Shown: piece by piece, positions 25,429 to 33,702 of the stretch
How positions within the stretch are numbered: position 1 is the first letter of the stretch
Layout of the letters: each line of letters begins with the position of its first letter
Origin: an uncultured Blautia sp.
GTDB taxonomy: Bacteria; Bacillota; Clostridia; Lachnospirales; Lachnospiraceae
DNA length: 64,000 bases
Direction of reading: 5' to 3'
NCBI RefSeq assembly: GCF_947654165.1
Contig: NZ_CANTKB010000014.1
Span: 1-64,000, forward strand
Position numbers and translations under genes: made by a program
Notes under the pieces: model-generated
Told to the model about the DNA's origin: nothing
The model's input: the letters and a program-made list of their open reading frames with translations, nothing else
The model's database searches: none

Positions 25429-25872
25429 ATGGAAATAAGAGAAATTAAAGGAGATAAAAAACAGTTTTTTTCCTTGCTGTTATTAGCAGATGAACAGGAA
25501 GATATGATAGACAGATATCTTGAGAAAGGCACGGTGTATGTTTTAGACGATGACGGGGTTAAATGCCAATGTGTTGTCACAGATGAGGGGAATGGCATTC
25601 TTGAAATAAAGAATATTGCCACAAAACCAGAATATCAAGGAAAGGGATATGGAAAGCAACTGATTGACTTTCTTATTATGAATTATAGAGAAACATATTC
25701 TGTTTTACAAGTTGGTACAGGCGATAGCCCATTAACCGTACCTTTTTATGAAAAATGCGGATTTATCCGTTCACATAGCATAAAAAATTTCTTTACGGAT
25801 TATTATGACCATCCCATATATGAAGGTGGTGTGCAGTTGGTGGATATGGTTTATTTGCGAAGAAATATGTAA
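25429..25872 (+). CDS. GNAT N-acetyltransferase
   Basis: 147 residues, single GNAT domain. The acetyl-CoA loop is PEYQGKGYGKQLIDFL, followed by VPFYEKCGF. Acceptor unknown. First of three GNAT genes of different sequence, transcribed from the module at 25341-25393. Confidence 0.88.
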   Translation: MEIREIKGDKKQFFSLLLLADEQEDMIDRYLEKGTVYVLDDDGVKCQCVVTDEGNGILEIKNIATKPEYQGKGYGKQLIDFLIMNYRETYSVLQVGTGDSPLTVPFYEKCGFIRSHSIKNFFTDYYDHPIYEGGVQLVDMVYLRRNM

Positions 25873-25879
25873 AAGAGGA

Positions 25880-25931
25880 CTATCTGCTGCAAACCACAAC
25901 CTTGATAAGTTGTTTATTGCATTGCAGATAG
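25880..25931. repeat. Inverted repeat between two GNAT genes
   Basis: CTATCTGC (25880-25887) pairs with GCAGATAG (25924-25931), with inner ACAAC/GTTGT. No T-run; possible processing hairpin. Confidence 0.5.
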
Positions 25932-25960
25932 CAAAGAGACTTTAGATTGGAAATAGGATA

Positions 25961-26416
25961 ATGAAAATAAGAAAGTACCAGCCATCAGATTGCAGAGAAT
26001 TGACAGAGCTGTTTTATAATACGGTTCACATTGTCAATGCAAAAGATTACACAGAAGAGCAATTAAATGTATGGGCAAGTGGTAAGGTGGATTTGGAAAA
26101 GTGGAATCAGTCATTACAAGAGCATTTTAGTATTGTTGCGGTTGATAATGAAACAATCGTGGGATTTGGCGATATAGATGACACAGGCTATCTTGACCGT
26201 CTATTTGTCCATGCAAAGTATCAGAGAAAAGGAATTGCCACAGCTATTTGTGAGCAATTAGAGCAAGCAGTTCCAGGAAAGATCATTACTCATGCATCCA
26301 TTACGGCAAGACCTTTCTTTGAGAAGAGAGGATATAGAGTTTTTAAAGAACAACAGGTGGAACGGCAGGGAGTTTTTCTTACAAATTTTGTTATGATAAA
26401 GGAAGGAGAAAAATAG
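25961..26416 (+). CDS. GNAT N-acetyltransferase
   Basis: 151 residues. Begins KIRKYQPSDCRELTELFYN, typical of a GNAT subgroup, with the acetyl-CoA loop KYQRKGIATAICEQLE and RPFFEKRGY. Substrate unknown. Six bases separate it from the next GNAT gene, so the two are probably cotranscribed. Confidence 0.9.
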   Translation: MKIRKYQPSDCRELTELFYNTVHIVNAKDYTEEQLNVWASGKVDLEKWNQSLQEHFSIVAVDNETIVGFGDIDDTGYLDRLFVHAKYQRKGIATAICEQLEQAVPGKIITHASITARPFFEKRGYRVFKEQQVERQGVFLTNFVMIKEGEK

Positions 26417-26421
26417 ACATT

Positions 26422-26970
26422 ATGTACAGAAATGCTACAATTATAAAAGACAAAAACGGCAGGGATATTCTTCTTAGAAGTGCGGAGAAAAAAGATGCGG
26501 AGGCTCTGCTTGACTATATGAAAATAACAGCAGCCGAAACACCATTTTTGCTTCGTGAGCCTGATGAAATCTCATTGACCATAGAGCAGGAACAAGCTTT
26601 TATAAAGGCAAAAAAGGATAGTGCAAATGAACTTTTATTAATTGCTGAAACAGAAGGCAGACACATAGGAAATGCTTCTTTGATGAGTGCCGGAGGATTT
26701 AAAAGATACCGCCACAGATGTGAGATTGCCATTGCACTCTATCAGGAATACTGCGGATTGGGAATTGGAAAAGCAATGTTGGAAATGGTTTTGGATATTG
26801 CGAAAAAGGCAGGATATGAACAGGCAGAGCTTGAGGTAATTGCCAATAATAAGCCAGCCATAGCTTTGTATGAGAAACTTGGATTTCTAAAGTACGGAAC
26901 TTTTCCGGACAACATGAAGTATGCAGATGGCTCCTATGCTGATGTATATTGGATGATGAAAAAACTTTGA
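26422..26970 (+). CDS. GNAT N-acetyltransferase
   Basis: 182 residues. GNAT signature EYCGLGIGKAMLEMVLDIA and C-terminal NKPAIALYEKLGF, close to the RimI/YhhY style. GGAAGGAG lies rather far (about 14 bases) from ATG 26422. Overlaps no gene; the P-loop kinase starts 12 bases after it. Confidence 0.9.
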   Translation: MYRNATIIKDKNGRDILLRSAEKKDAEALLDYMKITAAETPFLLREPDEISLTIEQEQAFIKAKKDSANELLLIAETEGRHIGNASLMSAGGFKRYRHRCEIAIALYQEYCGLGIGKAMLEMVLDIAKKAGYEQAELEVIANNKPAIALYEKLGFLKYGTFPDNMKYADGSYADVYWMMKKL

Positions 26971-26981
26971 GGAGAAAAGTA

Positions 26982-27497
26982 ATGATTGTTTTACTGAGTG
27001 GTGCATCTCATACAGGGAAAACGTTGCTGGCACAAAAACTTCTGGAAAGATATCAATACCCGTACTTATCCATTGACCATTTAAAAATGGGCCTGATTCG
27101 CAGTGGAAACACAGAACTTACTCCCATGAGTGCTGATTCGAAATTGACAGAATATCTGTGGCCCATTGTTCGTGAAATCATTAAAACAGCCATAGAAAAT
27201 AAACAAAATCTGATTGTAGAAGGGTGTTATATTCCCTTTGACTGGAAAAAGGATTTTACGAAAGAATATCTGGAACACATCAGAGATTATTGTCTTGTGA
27301 TGAGCGAGAAGTATATAAAAGAACACTTTAGGGATATCAAGTTCTATGCAAGTGCCATTGAAAACAGGTTACAGGATGAAGACTGTACCTTGGAAAGCGT
27401 CTTAGAAGATAATGCACAGACTTTAGAACTTGCAAAGCAGAATGGAGTAAATACGATTTTGATTGATCAGGAATATAAAATTGATATAGATTTGTAG
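26982..27497 (+). CDS. P-loop kinase-like protein
   Basis: 171 residues. Walker A GASHTGKT close to the N-terminus, then LSIDHLKMGLIRSG and LIVEGCYIPFDW, as in small nucleotide or small-molecule kinases. Phosphoryl acceptor unknown; antibiotic kinases have the same fold, which is only speculation here. ATG 26982 follows GAGGAGAA and is preferred over the frame overlapping the GNAT gene. Confidence 0.75.
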   Translation: MIVLLSGASHTGKTLLAQKLLERYQYPYLSIDHLKMGLIRSGNTELTPMSADSKLTEYLWPIVREIIKTAIENKQNLIVEGCYIPFDWKKDFTKEYLEHIRDYCLVMSEKYIKEHFRDIKFYASAIENRLQDEDCTLESVLEDNAQTLELAKQNGVNTILIDQEYKIDIDL

Positions 27498-27555
27498 CGA
27501 AAGCGGAGAAGCCTTTCAGCAAATCACATCGTCGGGAAAAGGGGTGTTTTATCGT

Positions 27556-28308
27556 ATGGTAAAGGTTACAAAAAATTATTATGGGAGTTTGTGCACGGAA
27601 TTATATGAAATATTACATAAAGATGCACCGGAAGAGGAACTGAATTTCTATTTATCCTATGCAAAACAAGGAATGAAAATTTTGGAGCCATTATGTGGAA
27701 GTGGTCGGTTTTTTATTCCATTTATGGAAAAGCATCTGGATATTTTTGGTGTTGATCTGTCGAAAGAGATGCTTCAAAAGTTAATAGAAAAACAACCGGA
27801 AGCCAAGGTTGTTCAAGGGGATCTTTTAGAATACTCTTCTGAGGAAAAATTTGATTATATTTTTATTACCTCTGGTTCCGTTTCCTTATTTACGGATATT
27901 GCATTATGCAAGAAAATTTTAAGCGTAATAAAAAGAATGTTAACTCCGAAGGGGAAATTCGTTTTTGCTGTTGATACAGTGGCAAATATATGTCCGGAGG
28001 ACACGGAATATAGAACAGATGTTGTAAGAGAAACAAAAGATGGATATCAATTGATCTTAAAGACCAAAAATCATTATGATGTTCAGAGCCAGACCCAGTT
28101 TTCACCGGGACTTTACGAATTATACCATGGAGATACGCTGGTACAGAGGGAACGAATGGATTTCCAGACGCACCTTTATAAGTTTGGAGAGATGGAACAA
28201 TATTTAAGAGAAATCGGTTTTTCAAAAGTGAAAACATACGCATCTTTTTCCAAAGAGCTTGCAGCGAGTGACAAGGATGAGATGTTTTTGTTTGAATGTA
28301 TGGAGTAA
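27556..28308 (+). CDS. Class I SAM-dependent methyltransferase
   Basis: 250 residues. SAM motif I ILEPLCGSGRFFIPF, acidic loop GVDLSKEML, motif II VVQGDLLEYSS and motif III-like IFITSGSVSLF. Substrate unknown. Start is ATG 27556 or GTG 27544; AAAAGGGG precedes both. Confidence 0.88.
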   Translation: MVKVTKNYYGSLCTELYEILHKDAPEEELNFYLSYAKQGMKILEPLCGSGRFFIPFMEKHLDIFGVDLSKEMLQKLIEKQPEAKVVQGDLLEYSSEEKFDYIFITSGSVSLFTDIALCKKILSVIKRMLTPKGKFVFAVDTVANICPEDTEYRTDVVRETKDGYQLILKTKNHYDVQSQTQFSPGLYELYHGDTLVQRERMDFQTHLYKFGEMEQYLREIGFSKVKTYASFSKELAASDKDEMFLFECME

Positions 28309-28358
28309 AAAGATACATGCTGGTAGGTTTGAAGTTGTAGAGGGAATGAGAGAAAAAT

Positions 28359-28712
28359 ATGAGTAACAAATTAGTAAAAAATATAAAGATCCCTAAAAAA
28401 ATAAATGAAGGAGTGGAATTTTACAATCAGATAGGGCGTATATTTATCTTTTTAGGCATAGTATCCTTTATATTATTATGTTTTGTGAGCCTTCTGCCAC
28501 AAGATTATGAAAAATATAATATTCCTTTGTTCTTCGAGGTTTGGGCTGTGATTTCTTCAATTTTTGTTGCTGTTGGTATACTTCCATTGTTATTGGGAAA
28601 ATATTGTAAAAAGTATCAAATTTGGATAGAAAAAGAAGTGAAATCATATCAAAACAAAATGTCGAAGCGAGCAGAAAAATCAATAAAAAAAGAGATGAGA
28701 AAGCATAAATAA
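28359..28712 (+). CDS. Small two-helix membrane protein
   Basis: 117 residues. Two membrane helices (IFIFLGIVSFILLCFVSLLP and WAVISSIFVAVGILPLLLG) and a Lys-rich cytoplasmic tail. Family not recognised. Lies between the methyltransferase and an unknown gene. Confidence 0.65.
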   Translation: MSNKLVKNIKIPKKINEGVEFYNQIGRIFIFLGIVSFILLCFVSLLPQDYEKYNIPLFFEVWAVISSIFVAVGILPLLLGKYCKKYQIWIEKEVKSYQNKMSKRAEKSIKKEMRKHK

Positions 28713-28741
28713 AATTTGAATTACTAGAGAGGTGAGTCAAA

Positions 28742-29083
28742 GTGAACAATCAAATCTTATTTGAGCAATTAAACCTTGGCTGGAATGCAGAACCTAATGC
28801 ACCAGAATTGGACGTTTGGGTAAATGATAATGATGTTATTATTAAATTTTTTCTTGATTCATTTGTTTTTAATGATTTTTCCGAAGGTGATAAGGCGAGA
28901 ATAACTTTTCATAATTGTTTAAAATACAGAATAAGTTCACCAAATGACGAGGGCTTTTTCATTTATAAACAATCAAGATATAAAAAATATGGTGTGAAAT
29001 GGGGAGAGTTCTATTTGATTCATAATTCAGATTGGAAAGACAACTTTCCGGATTCATATGATATAGAATTTGTAAGGGAGTAA
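28742..29083 (+). CDS. Uncharacterised small soluble protein
   Basis: 113 residues, Asn/Asp- and aromatic-rich with no membrane segment (QLNLGWNAEPNAPELDVWV, WGEFYLIHNSDW). GTG start behind GAGAGGTG. Size and composition recall immunity-type proteins in accessory clusters, but no toxin gene is next to it. Function unknown. Confidence 0.6.
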   Translation: MNNQILFEQLNLGWNAEPNAPELDVWVNDNDVIIKFFLDSFVFNDFSEGDKARITFHNCLKYRISSPNDEGFFIYKQSRYKKYGVKWGEFYLIHNSDWKDNFPDSYDIEFVRE

Positions 29084-29299
29084 GGAACAGACGACGATGG
29101 AAAATCTCATTTTTATGGGGCATAATTTTATCTATGTGAAAGACAGATTAAAATTTGGAGGGGATTGTTATGACGGAAACGATGGGCGTTGCTGATTTAT
29201 GCAGGAGCAAAATATAACCGCTAATAGAGAAGAAACTTTCAGTTCGTCGAATTACCCTATGAGATTAGGAAAGAGAAACACAAATTTGAGGAAGGAAAA
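29084..29299 (+). other. Gene-poor gap with remnant-like pieces
   Basis: A strong ribosome site (TTTGGAGGGG) precedes an ATG at 29170 whose frame stops after about 15 codons (MTETMGVADLCRSKI). An open stretch with FQFVELPYEIRKEKHKFEEG runs in frame into the MazG-like gene without a start. Both look like leftovers of broken genes; neither was identified. Confidence 0.4.
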
Positions 29300-29626
29300 A
29301 TGAGTGATTTTAGCATGAAAGAAATGCTTGCAATGCAAAAGACATTACAAGAAAAATATAAAGATAAATGGGAAGCGATTTGCCCGGAAGCGGGTAAGCA
29401 TAAGCTGTTGTGGATGATTGGGGAAATAGGAGAAGTTGTAGATATTATCAAGAAAAATGGGGACATCCAATCACTTGAAGATAGTGATTTGCGAAAACAT
29501 CTCATTGAAGAAATGGCGGATGTTCTGATGTATTACAACGATGTTCTTCTTTGCTATGGAATCAGTGATGAGGAACTCAAAGAAGCATATACCACCAAAT
29601 TTGAGAAAAATATGAAACGCTGGTAA
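29300..29626 (+). CDS. MazG-like nucleotide pyrophosphohydrolase
   Basis: 108 residues. The all-alpha NTP-PPase motif is present: E-x-x-E in GEIGEVVDIIKKNG and E-x-x-D in LIEEMADVLMYYND. Such enzymes hydrolyse (d)NTPs to monophosphates; dCTPase-type house-cleaning is likely. Start behind GAGGAAGG. Confidence 0.85.
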   Translation: MSDFSMKEMLAMQKTLQEKYKDKWEAICPEAGKHKLLWMIGEIGEVVDIIKKNGDIQSLEDSDLRKHLIEEMADVLMYYNDVLLCYGISDEELKEAYTTKFEKNMKRW

Positions 29627-29656
29627 ATTGATTAGAATTTGCGGAGGTGGAATAGT

Positions 29657-29872
29657 ATGAAGTGTCCATATTGTGGTGAAGAAATGATAAAAGGATTCTT
29701 AATGAGTTCGAGAGATATTACTTTTGCAATTGACAATCCAAACAGTAAGCTTTTTCGGAGTAAAGAACGTGGGGATTTGGAATTGAGTAAAGGTTCAGAG
29801 GGGATACCTCATTGTGAAGCTTATCATTGCAGTAGTTGTAAAAAAATTGTGATTGATTATACAGATAGATAA
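29657..29872 (+). CDS. Small zinc-ribbon protein
   Basis: 71 residues. MKCPYCGEEM at the start and YHCSSCKKI at the end give a C-x2-C ... C-x2-C zinc ribbon. Similar small proteins (PF20097-like) are widespread in gut Firmicutes and unstudied. ATG 29657 is 6 bases after GGAGGTGG. Confidence 0.75.
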   Translation: MKCPYCGEEMIKGFLMSSRDITFAIDNPNSKLFRSKERGDLELSKGSEGIPHCEAYHCSSCKKIVIDYTDR

Positions 29873-29896
29873 AATCCAGTTTTGAGGAGGAATGTA

Positions 29897-30217
29897 GTGG
29901 CATCAAGTAAAGAATATTTAGAGTTCGTTTTAGGACAGTTATCTGAGCTGGAAGAAATTACTTATAGAGCAATGATGGGAGAATTTATTATCAAGTATCG
30001 TGGCAAGATTATAGGCGGTATCTATGATGATAGAATGCTTGTTAAACCAGTGAAATCTGCAATTCGTTATATGCCTATGGCTCTGTATGAATTACCATAT
30101 GAGGGAGCAAAAGAAATGTTGCTGGTCGATGAAGTTGATAATAAGGAGTTTTTGACAGGCTTGTTTCATGCAATGTATGATGAACTGCCAGCCCCAAAAC
30201 CGAAAAAGAAGAAATAA
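29897..30217 (+). CDS. TfoX/Sxy N-terminal domain protein
   Basis: 106 residues. ITYRAMMGEFIIKYRGKIIG, DDRMLVKPVKSA and MPMALYELP match the TfoX N-terminal domain; it ends in PKPKKKK. In Proteobacteria TfoX controls competence, but Firmicutes stand-alone versions are uncharacterised. GTG 29897 follows GAGGAGG. Confidence 0.8.
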   Translation: MASSKEYLEFVLGQLSELEEITYRAMMGEFIIKYRGKIIGGIYDDRMLVKPVKSAIRYMPMALYELPYEGAKEMLLVDEVDNKEFLTGLFHAMYDELPAPKPKKKK

Positions 30218-30327
30218 AAAAGAGATTAGTTGCTATAGTTCATAAAATAGATAAACAAAGATTGCCTGACCAATACGGTGTTGATATAATAATGGTGAGA
30301 AGATATATTGGAAAGGTGGCAGAGAAC

Positions 30328-30597
30328 GTGATGAATGAAGCAGTATTAAGCAATGATAAAGTATTTACTTCCTTTATGTTTAATGGACATAATATACGTT
30401 TTAAAACATCTCCAAGATTGGAACGATACACGAAAGTAGTTGAATGGGACAATGGATACATTGTTGTTATGGCAAAATATGAAGGATGCGATGAGGAAGA
30501 AGAATATATTGATTTAATCCCAATTCTTGAAAATTTATATTTCGATGTAAACAGTTTTTTGAAGCCCATTCAGAAAGTGAGGATTGAATATGTGTAA
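30328..30597 (+). CDS. Unknown small protein, first of a trio
   Basis: 89 residues, strongly acidic centre (EGCDEEEEYIDLIPILENLY) with FKTSPRLERYTKVVEWDNGY upstream. Of several starts, GTG 30328 (or ATG 30331) follows AAAGGTGG best. Overlaps the next gene by 8 bases. I believe this is a conserved uncharacterised Clostridia family (DUF7724-like), from memory only. Confidence 0.65.
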   Translation: MMNEAVLSNDKVFTSFMFNGHNIRFKTSPRLERYTKVVEWDNGYIVVMAKYEGCDEEEEYIDLIPILENLYFDVNSFLKPIQKVRIEYV

Positions 30598-30811
30598 TAT
30601 TAAAGAAGTGGCAGATGCTGCGGAAGTGATTGTAAACGGATATGCATATACAAAAGATGGAAACAATGTAAGAGTGTTAAATTTAAATAATCCAGAAAAA
30701 GCAGCATATTTAAGTAAAATGGGAGAAGTACTTGAAACAAGTATGGATGATATTGAGTTGGAAATTGTATTGGAGTACTATCAAAAAAACCGTAAATACA
30801 TGGAGGGATAA
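30590..30811 (+). CDS. Unknown small protein, second of a trio
   Basis: 73 residues: CNIKEVADAAEVIVNGYAYT, RVLNLNNPEKAAY, EVLETSMDDIELEIVLEYY. Soluble and acidic, apparently conserved with its two neighbours in Clostridia (DUF7723-like, from memory). ATG 30590 overlaps the end of the preceding gene, so translation is coupled. Confidence 0.65.
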   Translation: MCNIKEVADAAEVIVNGYAYTKDGNNVRVLNLNNPEKAAYLSKMGEVLETSMDDIELEIVLEYYQKNRKYMEG

Positions 30812-30814
30812 TAT

Positions 30815-31093
30815 ATGCCAAAATATTATGAATATAAAGTGTGTGGCTACTATCTATATTATACCTCGCATTGTGTAATTGAAGCTATGCATGTGCACGC
30901 AAGTGATAGAAAATTCACAGAAGCGGGATCTGCAAAGTTTTTTGTGAAAAAAGATGGTGAAACAACAATAGAAAATGAAGGACAATTGACGGAAAGAGAA
31001 ATCAGAATGATTCGTGAATTTATAAAAGATAACTACAAAGAAATGTATATGAAATGGGCACAGAAAAGTGATAACGGATTTTATGGTGAATAA
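30815..31093 (+). CDS. DUF4160-like small protein, third of a trio
   Basis: 92 residues. MPKYYEYKVCGYYLYY and MHVHASDRKFTEAGSAKFFV recall DUF4160, whose members have an N-terminal strand pair and an H-x-H-A motif; DUF4160 genes often sit beside DUF2442 in predicted toxin-antitoxin-like pairs. Three bases separate it from the previous gene, with GGAGGG as ribosome site. Confidence 0.65.
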   Translation: MPKYYEYKVCGYYLYYTSHCVIEAMHVHASDRKFTEAGSAKFFVKKDGETTIENEGQLTEREIRMIREFIKDNYKEMYMKWAQKSDNGFYGE

Positions 31094-31360
31094 ATTTTGA
31101 AGTAACGTAAAGATTGCGATGAAACCTTAGAAAAAGTAGAGTAATATTTGGGAATTAAATGTAGTTGTCAAGAAACCAAGGCGTAAGGGACTAACTGTGA
31201 ACTGGGCGAGTCCAAAAGTATATCTGCTACAAGAAATCATTCCTGCATTTGTGTTTGTTATTGTGACGTATTAGATTTGCTGCTGATGGAAGAAAATAAA
31301 AAAATCACAAAATATTATCGGAAAGAAAGGTGAAAAAAATAATACTTTGCATTGTAGTAG
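31094..31360 (+). other. Non-coding stretch before the MFS leader
   Basis: No gene with a start was found. An open frame without a start (KKPRRKGLTVNWASPKVYLL) ends at TAG 31272-31274 and may be a relic. No clear promoter hexamer pair was recognised, though the MFS transcript must start here or upstream. Confidence 0.4.
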
Positions 31361-31421
31361 CTCCATGCAGAGTCTGAGGAGACTGCATGGAGGAATCACA
31401 ATAGGCTGATATCCTCAGGCT
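31361..31421 (+). promoter_or_regulatory. Leader RNA with competing helices before MFS gene
   Basis: CTCCATGCAG (31361-31370) pairs with CTGCATGGAG (31383-31392). Most of its loop, AGTCTGAGGA (31371-31380), is complementary over 10 bp (one G-U) to TCCTCAGGCT (31412-31421). With no spare loop base on the 5' side, a full pseudoknot is strained, so the two helices probably alternate. The second lies 31-46 bases before the MFS ribosome site and start. An attenuator or translational switch is inferred. Confidence 0.55.
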
Positions 31422-31466
31422 TTGCTTCTGTTTCGAGAAATCGTTGATATGAAAAGGAGCAAAGAA

Positions 31467-32759
31467 ATGAATAATATTAAGAAAATTGAATTATGTGAGT
31501 TGAAAGATTTTTTGATTCTTTGGAGTACCCAGAGTGTATCTCAACTGGGTAGCAGTATCACGGCATTTGCACTAACTTTATGGTTGTATGAGAAGACGGG
31601 TTCTTCATTAAGTACGGCAGCACTTACCATATGCTCTTATGCACCATATGTGTTAATGAATATATTTGCCGGAGCATTGACAGACAGATTTGATAAAAAG
31701 AAGACAATGCTTGTTTGCGATGTGTTTGCAGTGTTTTGTACCATAGTAGTATGGATGTTGTTTCGTACAAACCGTTTGATGGTATGGCATTTATATGTCT
31801 TAAATGCGATTTCAGGATTAATGAATACAGTACAGCAACCGGCGTCAGAAGTTGCTATGACATTTATTGTTCCCGAAAAGTATTATCAGAAGACAAGCGG
31901 TCTTCGTTCTTTGTCAAGGTCGCTGATCTCTATATTAAATCCTCTGATTGCTACAGCATTGTATTCTTTTATAGGACTTAATGGTGTGATAGCAGTAGAT
32001 ATCGGTAGCTTTATAGTCGCATTTGCAGCGTTGCAGTTTTTCATTCGTATTCCCAAAAGAAATAGTGAACGAAAAAAAAGTGTACTTGTCCTTGCTAAAG
32101 AGGGAATTGGATTTTTGAAAGACAATCCAATGATTATGATGCTGATATTATTTATGGCAGGTGTGAATCTGGTAGCTTCCGCTTTTGATGCAACATTACC
32201 AGGATATGTGCTTCCAAATCCGAAAGGCGGTCAGTCTGTTCTTGGAATCGTTACTTCTTGTTCCGGTGTGGCTATGATTTTTGGCAGTCTGATTGTTTCG
32301 ATTTTACCTAAGCCAAAGGATAGGGTTAAAGTTATTTATTTGACCATGTTGTTTTCGTTAGGGACTGAAAATTTTTTGTTGGCTTTTTTTAGAGAACCGA
32401 TATTATGGTGCGTTGGACAGATTATTGGATGGATTCTGGTACCTGTTATGAGTGCTAATTTGGATGTGACTCTTAGGAGTAGCATTCCGGTAGAATTGCA
32501 AGGGCGTGTTTATGCGTGTCGTAATACGCTTCAGTTTTTTACTATTCCCATTGGATTGTTTTTGGGTGGCTTTATGGTAGATTATATATGTGAGCCAATT
32601 ATGGCAGCATATGGTGATTTATCAGTTCTAAAAACACTTTTTGGTACGGGAAAAGGTTCAGGTGCGGCACTTATGATGTTTATACTTGGAATAAGTGGAA
32701 GTACCATTTGTATCATTGTAGGCAAAAGATTAAATAAGTATCAGTATAACGAAAAGTAA
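31467..32759 (+). CDS. MFS exporter, macrolide-efflux-like
   Basis: 430 residues, 12 membrane helices. MFS motif A-like loop between helices 2 and 3 (GALTDRFDKKKTMLVCD) and LWLYEKTGSSLSTAAL at the N-terminus resemble the Mef/enterobactin-exporter branch. Likely exports a drug or small molecule by proton antiport; no ABC-F partner (MsrD) is adjacent. ATG 31467 is 7 bases after AAAAGGAG and replaces the earlier in-frame TTG 31422 and ATG 31449. Confidence 0.88.
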   Translation: MNNIKKIELCELKDFLILWSTQSVSQLGSSITAFALTLWLYEKTGSSLSTAALTICSYAPYVLMNIFAGALTDRFDKKKTMLVCDVFAVFCTIVVWMLFRTNRLMVWHLYVLNAISGLMNTVQQPASEVAMTFIVPEKYYQKTSGLRSLSRSLISILNPLIATALYSFIGLNGVIAVDIGSFIVAFAALQFFIRIPKRNSERKKSVLVLAKEGIGFLKDNPMIMMLILFMAGVNLVASAFDATLPGYVLPNPKGGQSVLGIVTSCSGVAMIFGSLIVSILPKPKDRVKVIYLTMLFSLGTENFLLAFFREPILWCVGQIIGWILVPVMSANLDVTLRSSIPVELQGRVYACRNTLQFFTIPIGLFLGGFMVDYICEPIMAAYGDLSVLKTLFGTGKGSGAALMMFILGISGSTICIIVGKRLNKYQYNEK

Positions 32760-32851
32760 CTATATTTTTATGCTGCTGCCGATGTACTCTGCAAAGTGGC
32801 ATGCCCTGTTATGGAAAAGGCGATTTCAAGGATAAGAAAGAGGAATAAAAC

Positions 32852-32887
32852 AAACCACCGTCTGGAATTATTCATACGGTGGTTTTT
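32852..32887. terminator. Bidirectional terminator
   Basis: AAACCACCGT (32852-32861) pairs with ACGGTGGTTT (32876-32885), then T-run. It lies between the convergent MFS and ABC permease genes. Confidence 0.85.
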
Positions 32888-32901
32888 GCCGGATTTATCA
32901 C

Positions 32902-33702
32902 TTAAATATGTAAATCTTTTTTATCAAATATCATAATTCCCGTGAGATAAAGTCCAACCCCTCCGATTCCCAAAGCAACAGCTCCGATGATTGCACTGCT
33001 ATCATTTGATATGATTCCGTTGGCGTCAAACAAAGTAAAGAAAGTAAAGTATTTTGCCGTTTCCGCCTTTTTCCCTGCATTTGCAAGCATTTGGAGCACA
33101 TACATAAGTGCTGGAATACCGGCTCCGAAAGCAATGCTGTATTTCGTATCTGAAAAAATGCAGGATGCCAGAAAACAGATTCCGCCGATAAATAAGTGCA
33201 GACATAACAGGGAGGCGTTTAGTTTCAGAAGTTCCGAAAGTACAAGTTCACTGGGGAAGTTTGCCTCTGCAATTACAATCTCCAGTCCAGTTGTATATAG
33301 AACAAGCAGCAGGATTCCGCTGATAAGAACGAAGGCCTGTGTTGCTGCAATAGTCCTGCGTTTTACAGGTGCTGCCAGCAAGGCGGTCATTGCACCCTTA
33401 TCTACATATTTGGCAATCAGACCGTTTCCTCGTAAAATACAAAATACCATAGGAAAAACTAACAAGATAAATCCGTAAAGGTAGGAAATCATAAAGCCAA
33501 TCAGGCTTGTAGCTCCTGCGGTCATTCCCACTGACGCCATGATTTCAGGCATTACCTCATAAAAACTATCCAGTGTTTTCATCATTTCAGGGTCATACAT
33601 AGTGATGATAATGGAAACATACATGGTGATGACAGCGGCAAAAATGAGGAGTATTTTCAGGCTGCCCTTCATTTCCCGTTTATACAGAGCGGTATTAAGC
33701 AT
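32902..33702 (-). CDS. ABC transporter permease (ABC-2 type)
   Basis: 266 residues, six or so membrane helices, of the ABC-2 permease type that pairs with a separate ATPase (LIFAAVITMYVSIIITMYDP, FPMVFCILRGNGLIAKYVDK). ATG 33702 follows GGAGGTG by 7 bases and overlaps the ATPase stop by 8 bases. Substrate unknown, perhaps a peptide or antibiotic. Confidence 0.85.
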   Translation of the reverse strand: MLNTALYKREMKGSLKILLIFAAVITMYVSIIITMYDPEMMKTLDSFYEVMPEIMASVGMTAGATSLIGFMISYLYGFILLVFPMVFCILRGNGLIAKYVDKGAMTALLAAPVKRRTIAATQAFVLISGILLLVLYTTGLEIVIAEANFPSELVLSELLKLNASLLCLHLFIGGICFLASCIFSDTKYSIAFGAGIPALMYVLQMLANAGKKAETAKYFTFFTLFDANGIISNDSSAIIGAVALGIGGVGLYLTGIMIFDKKDLHI

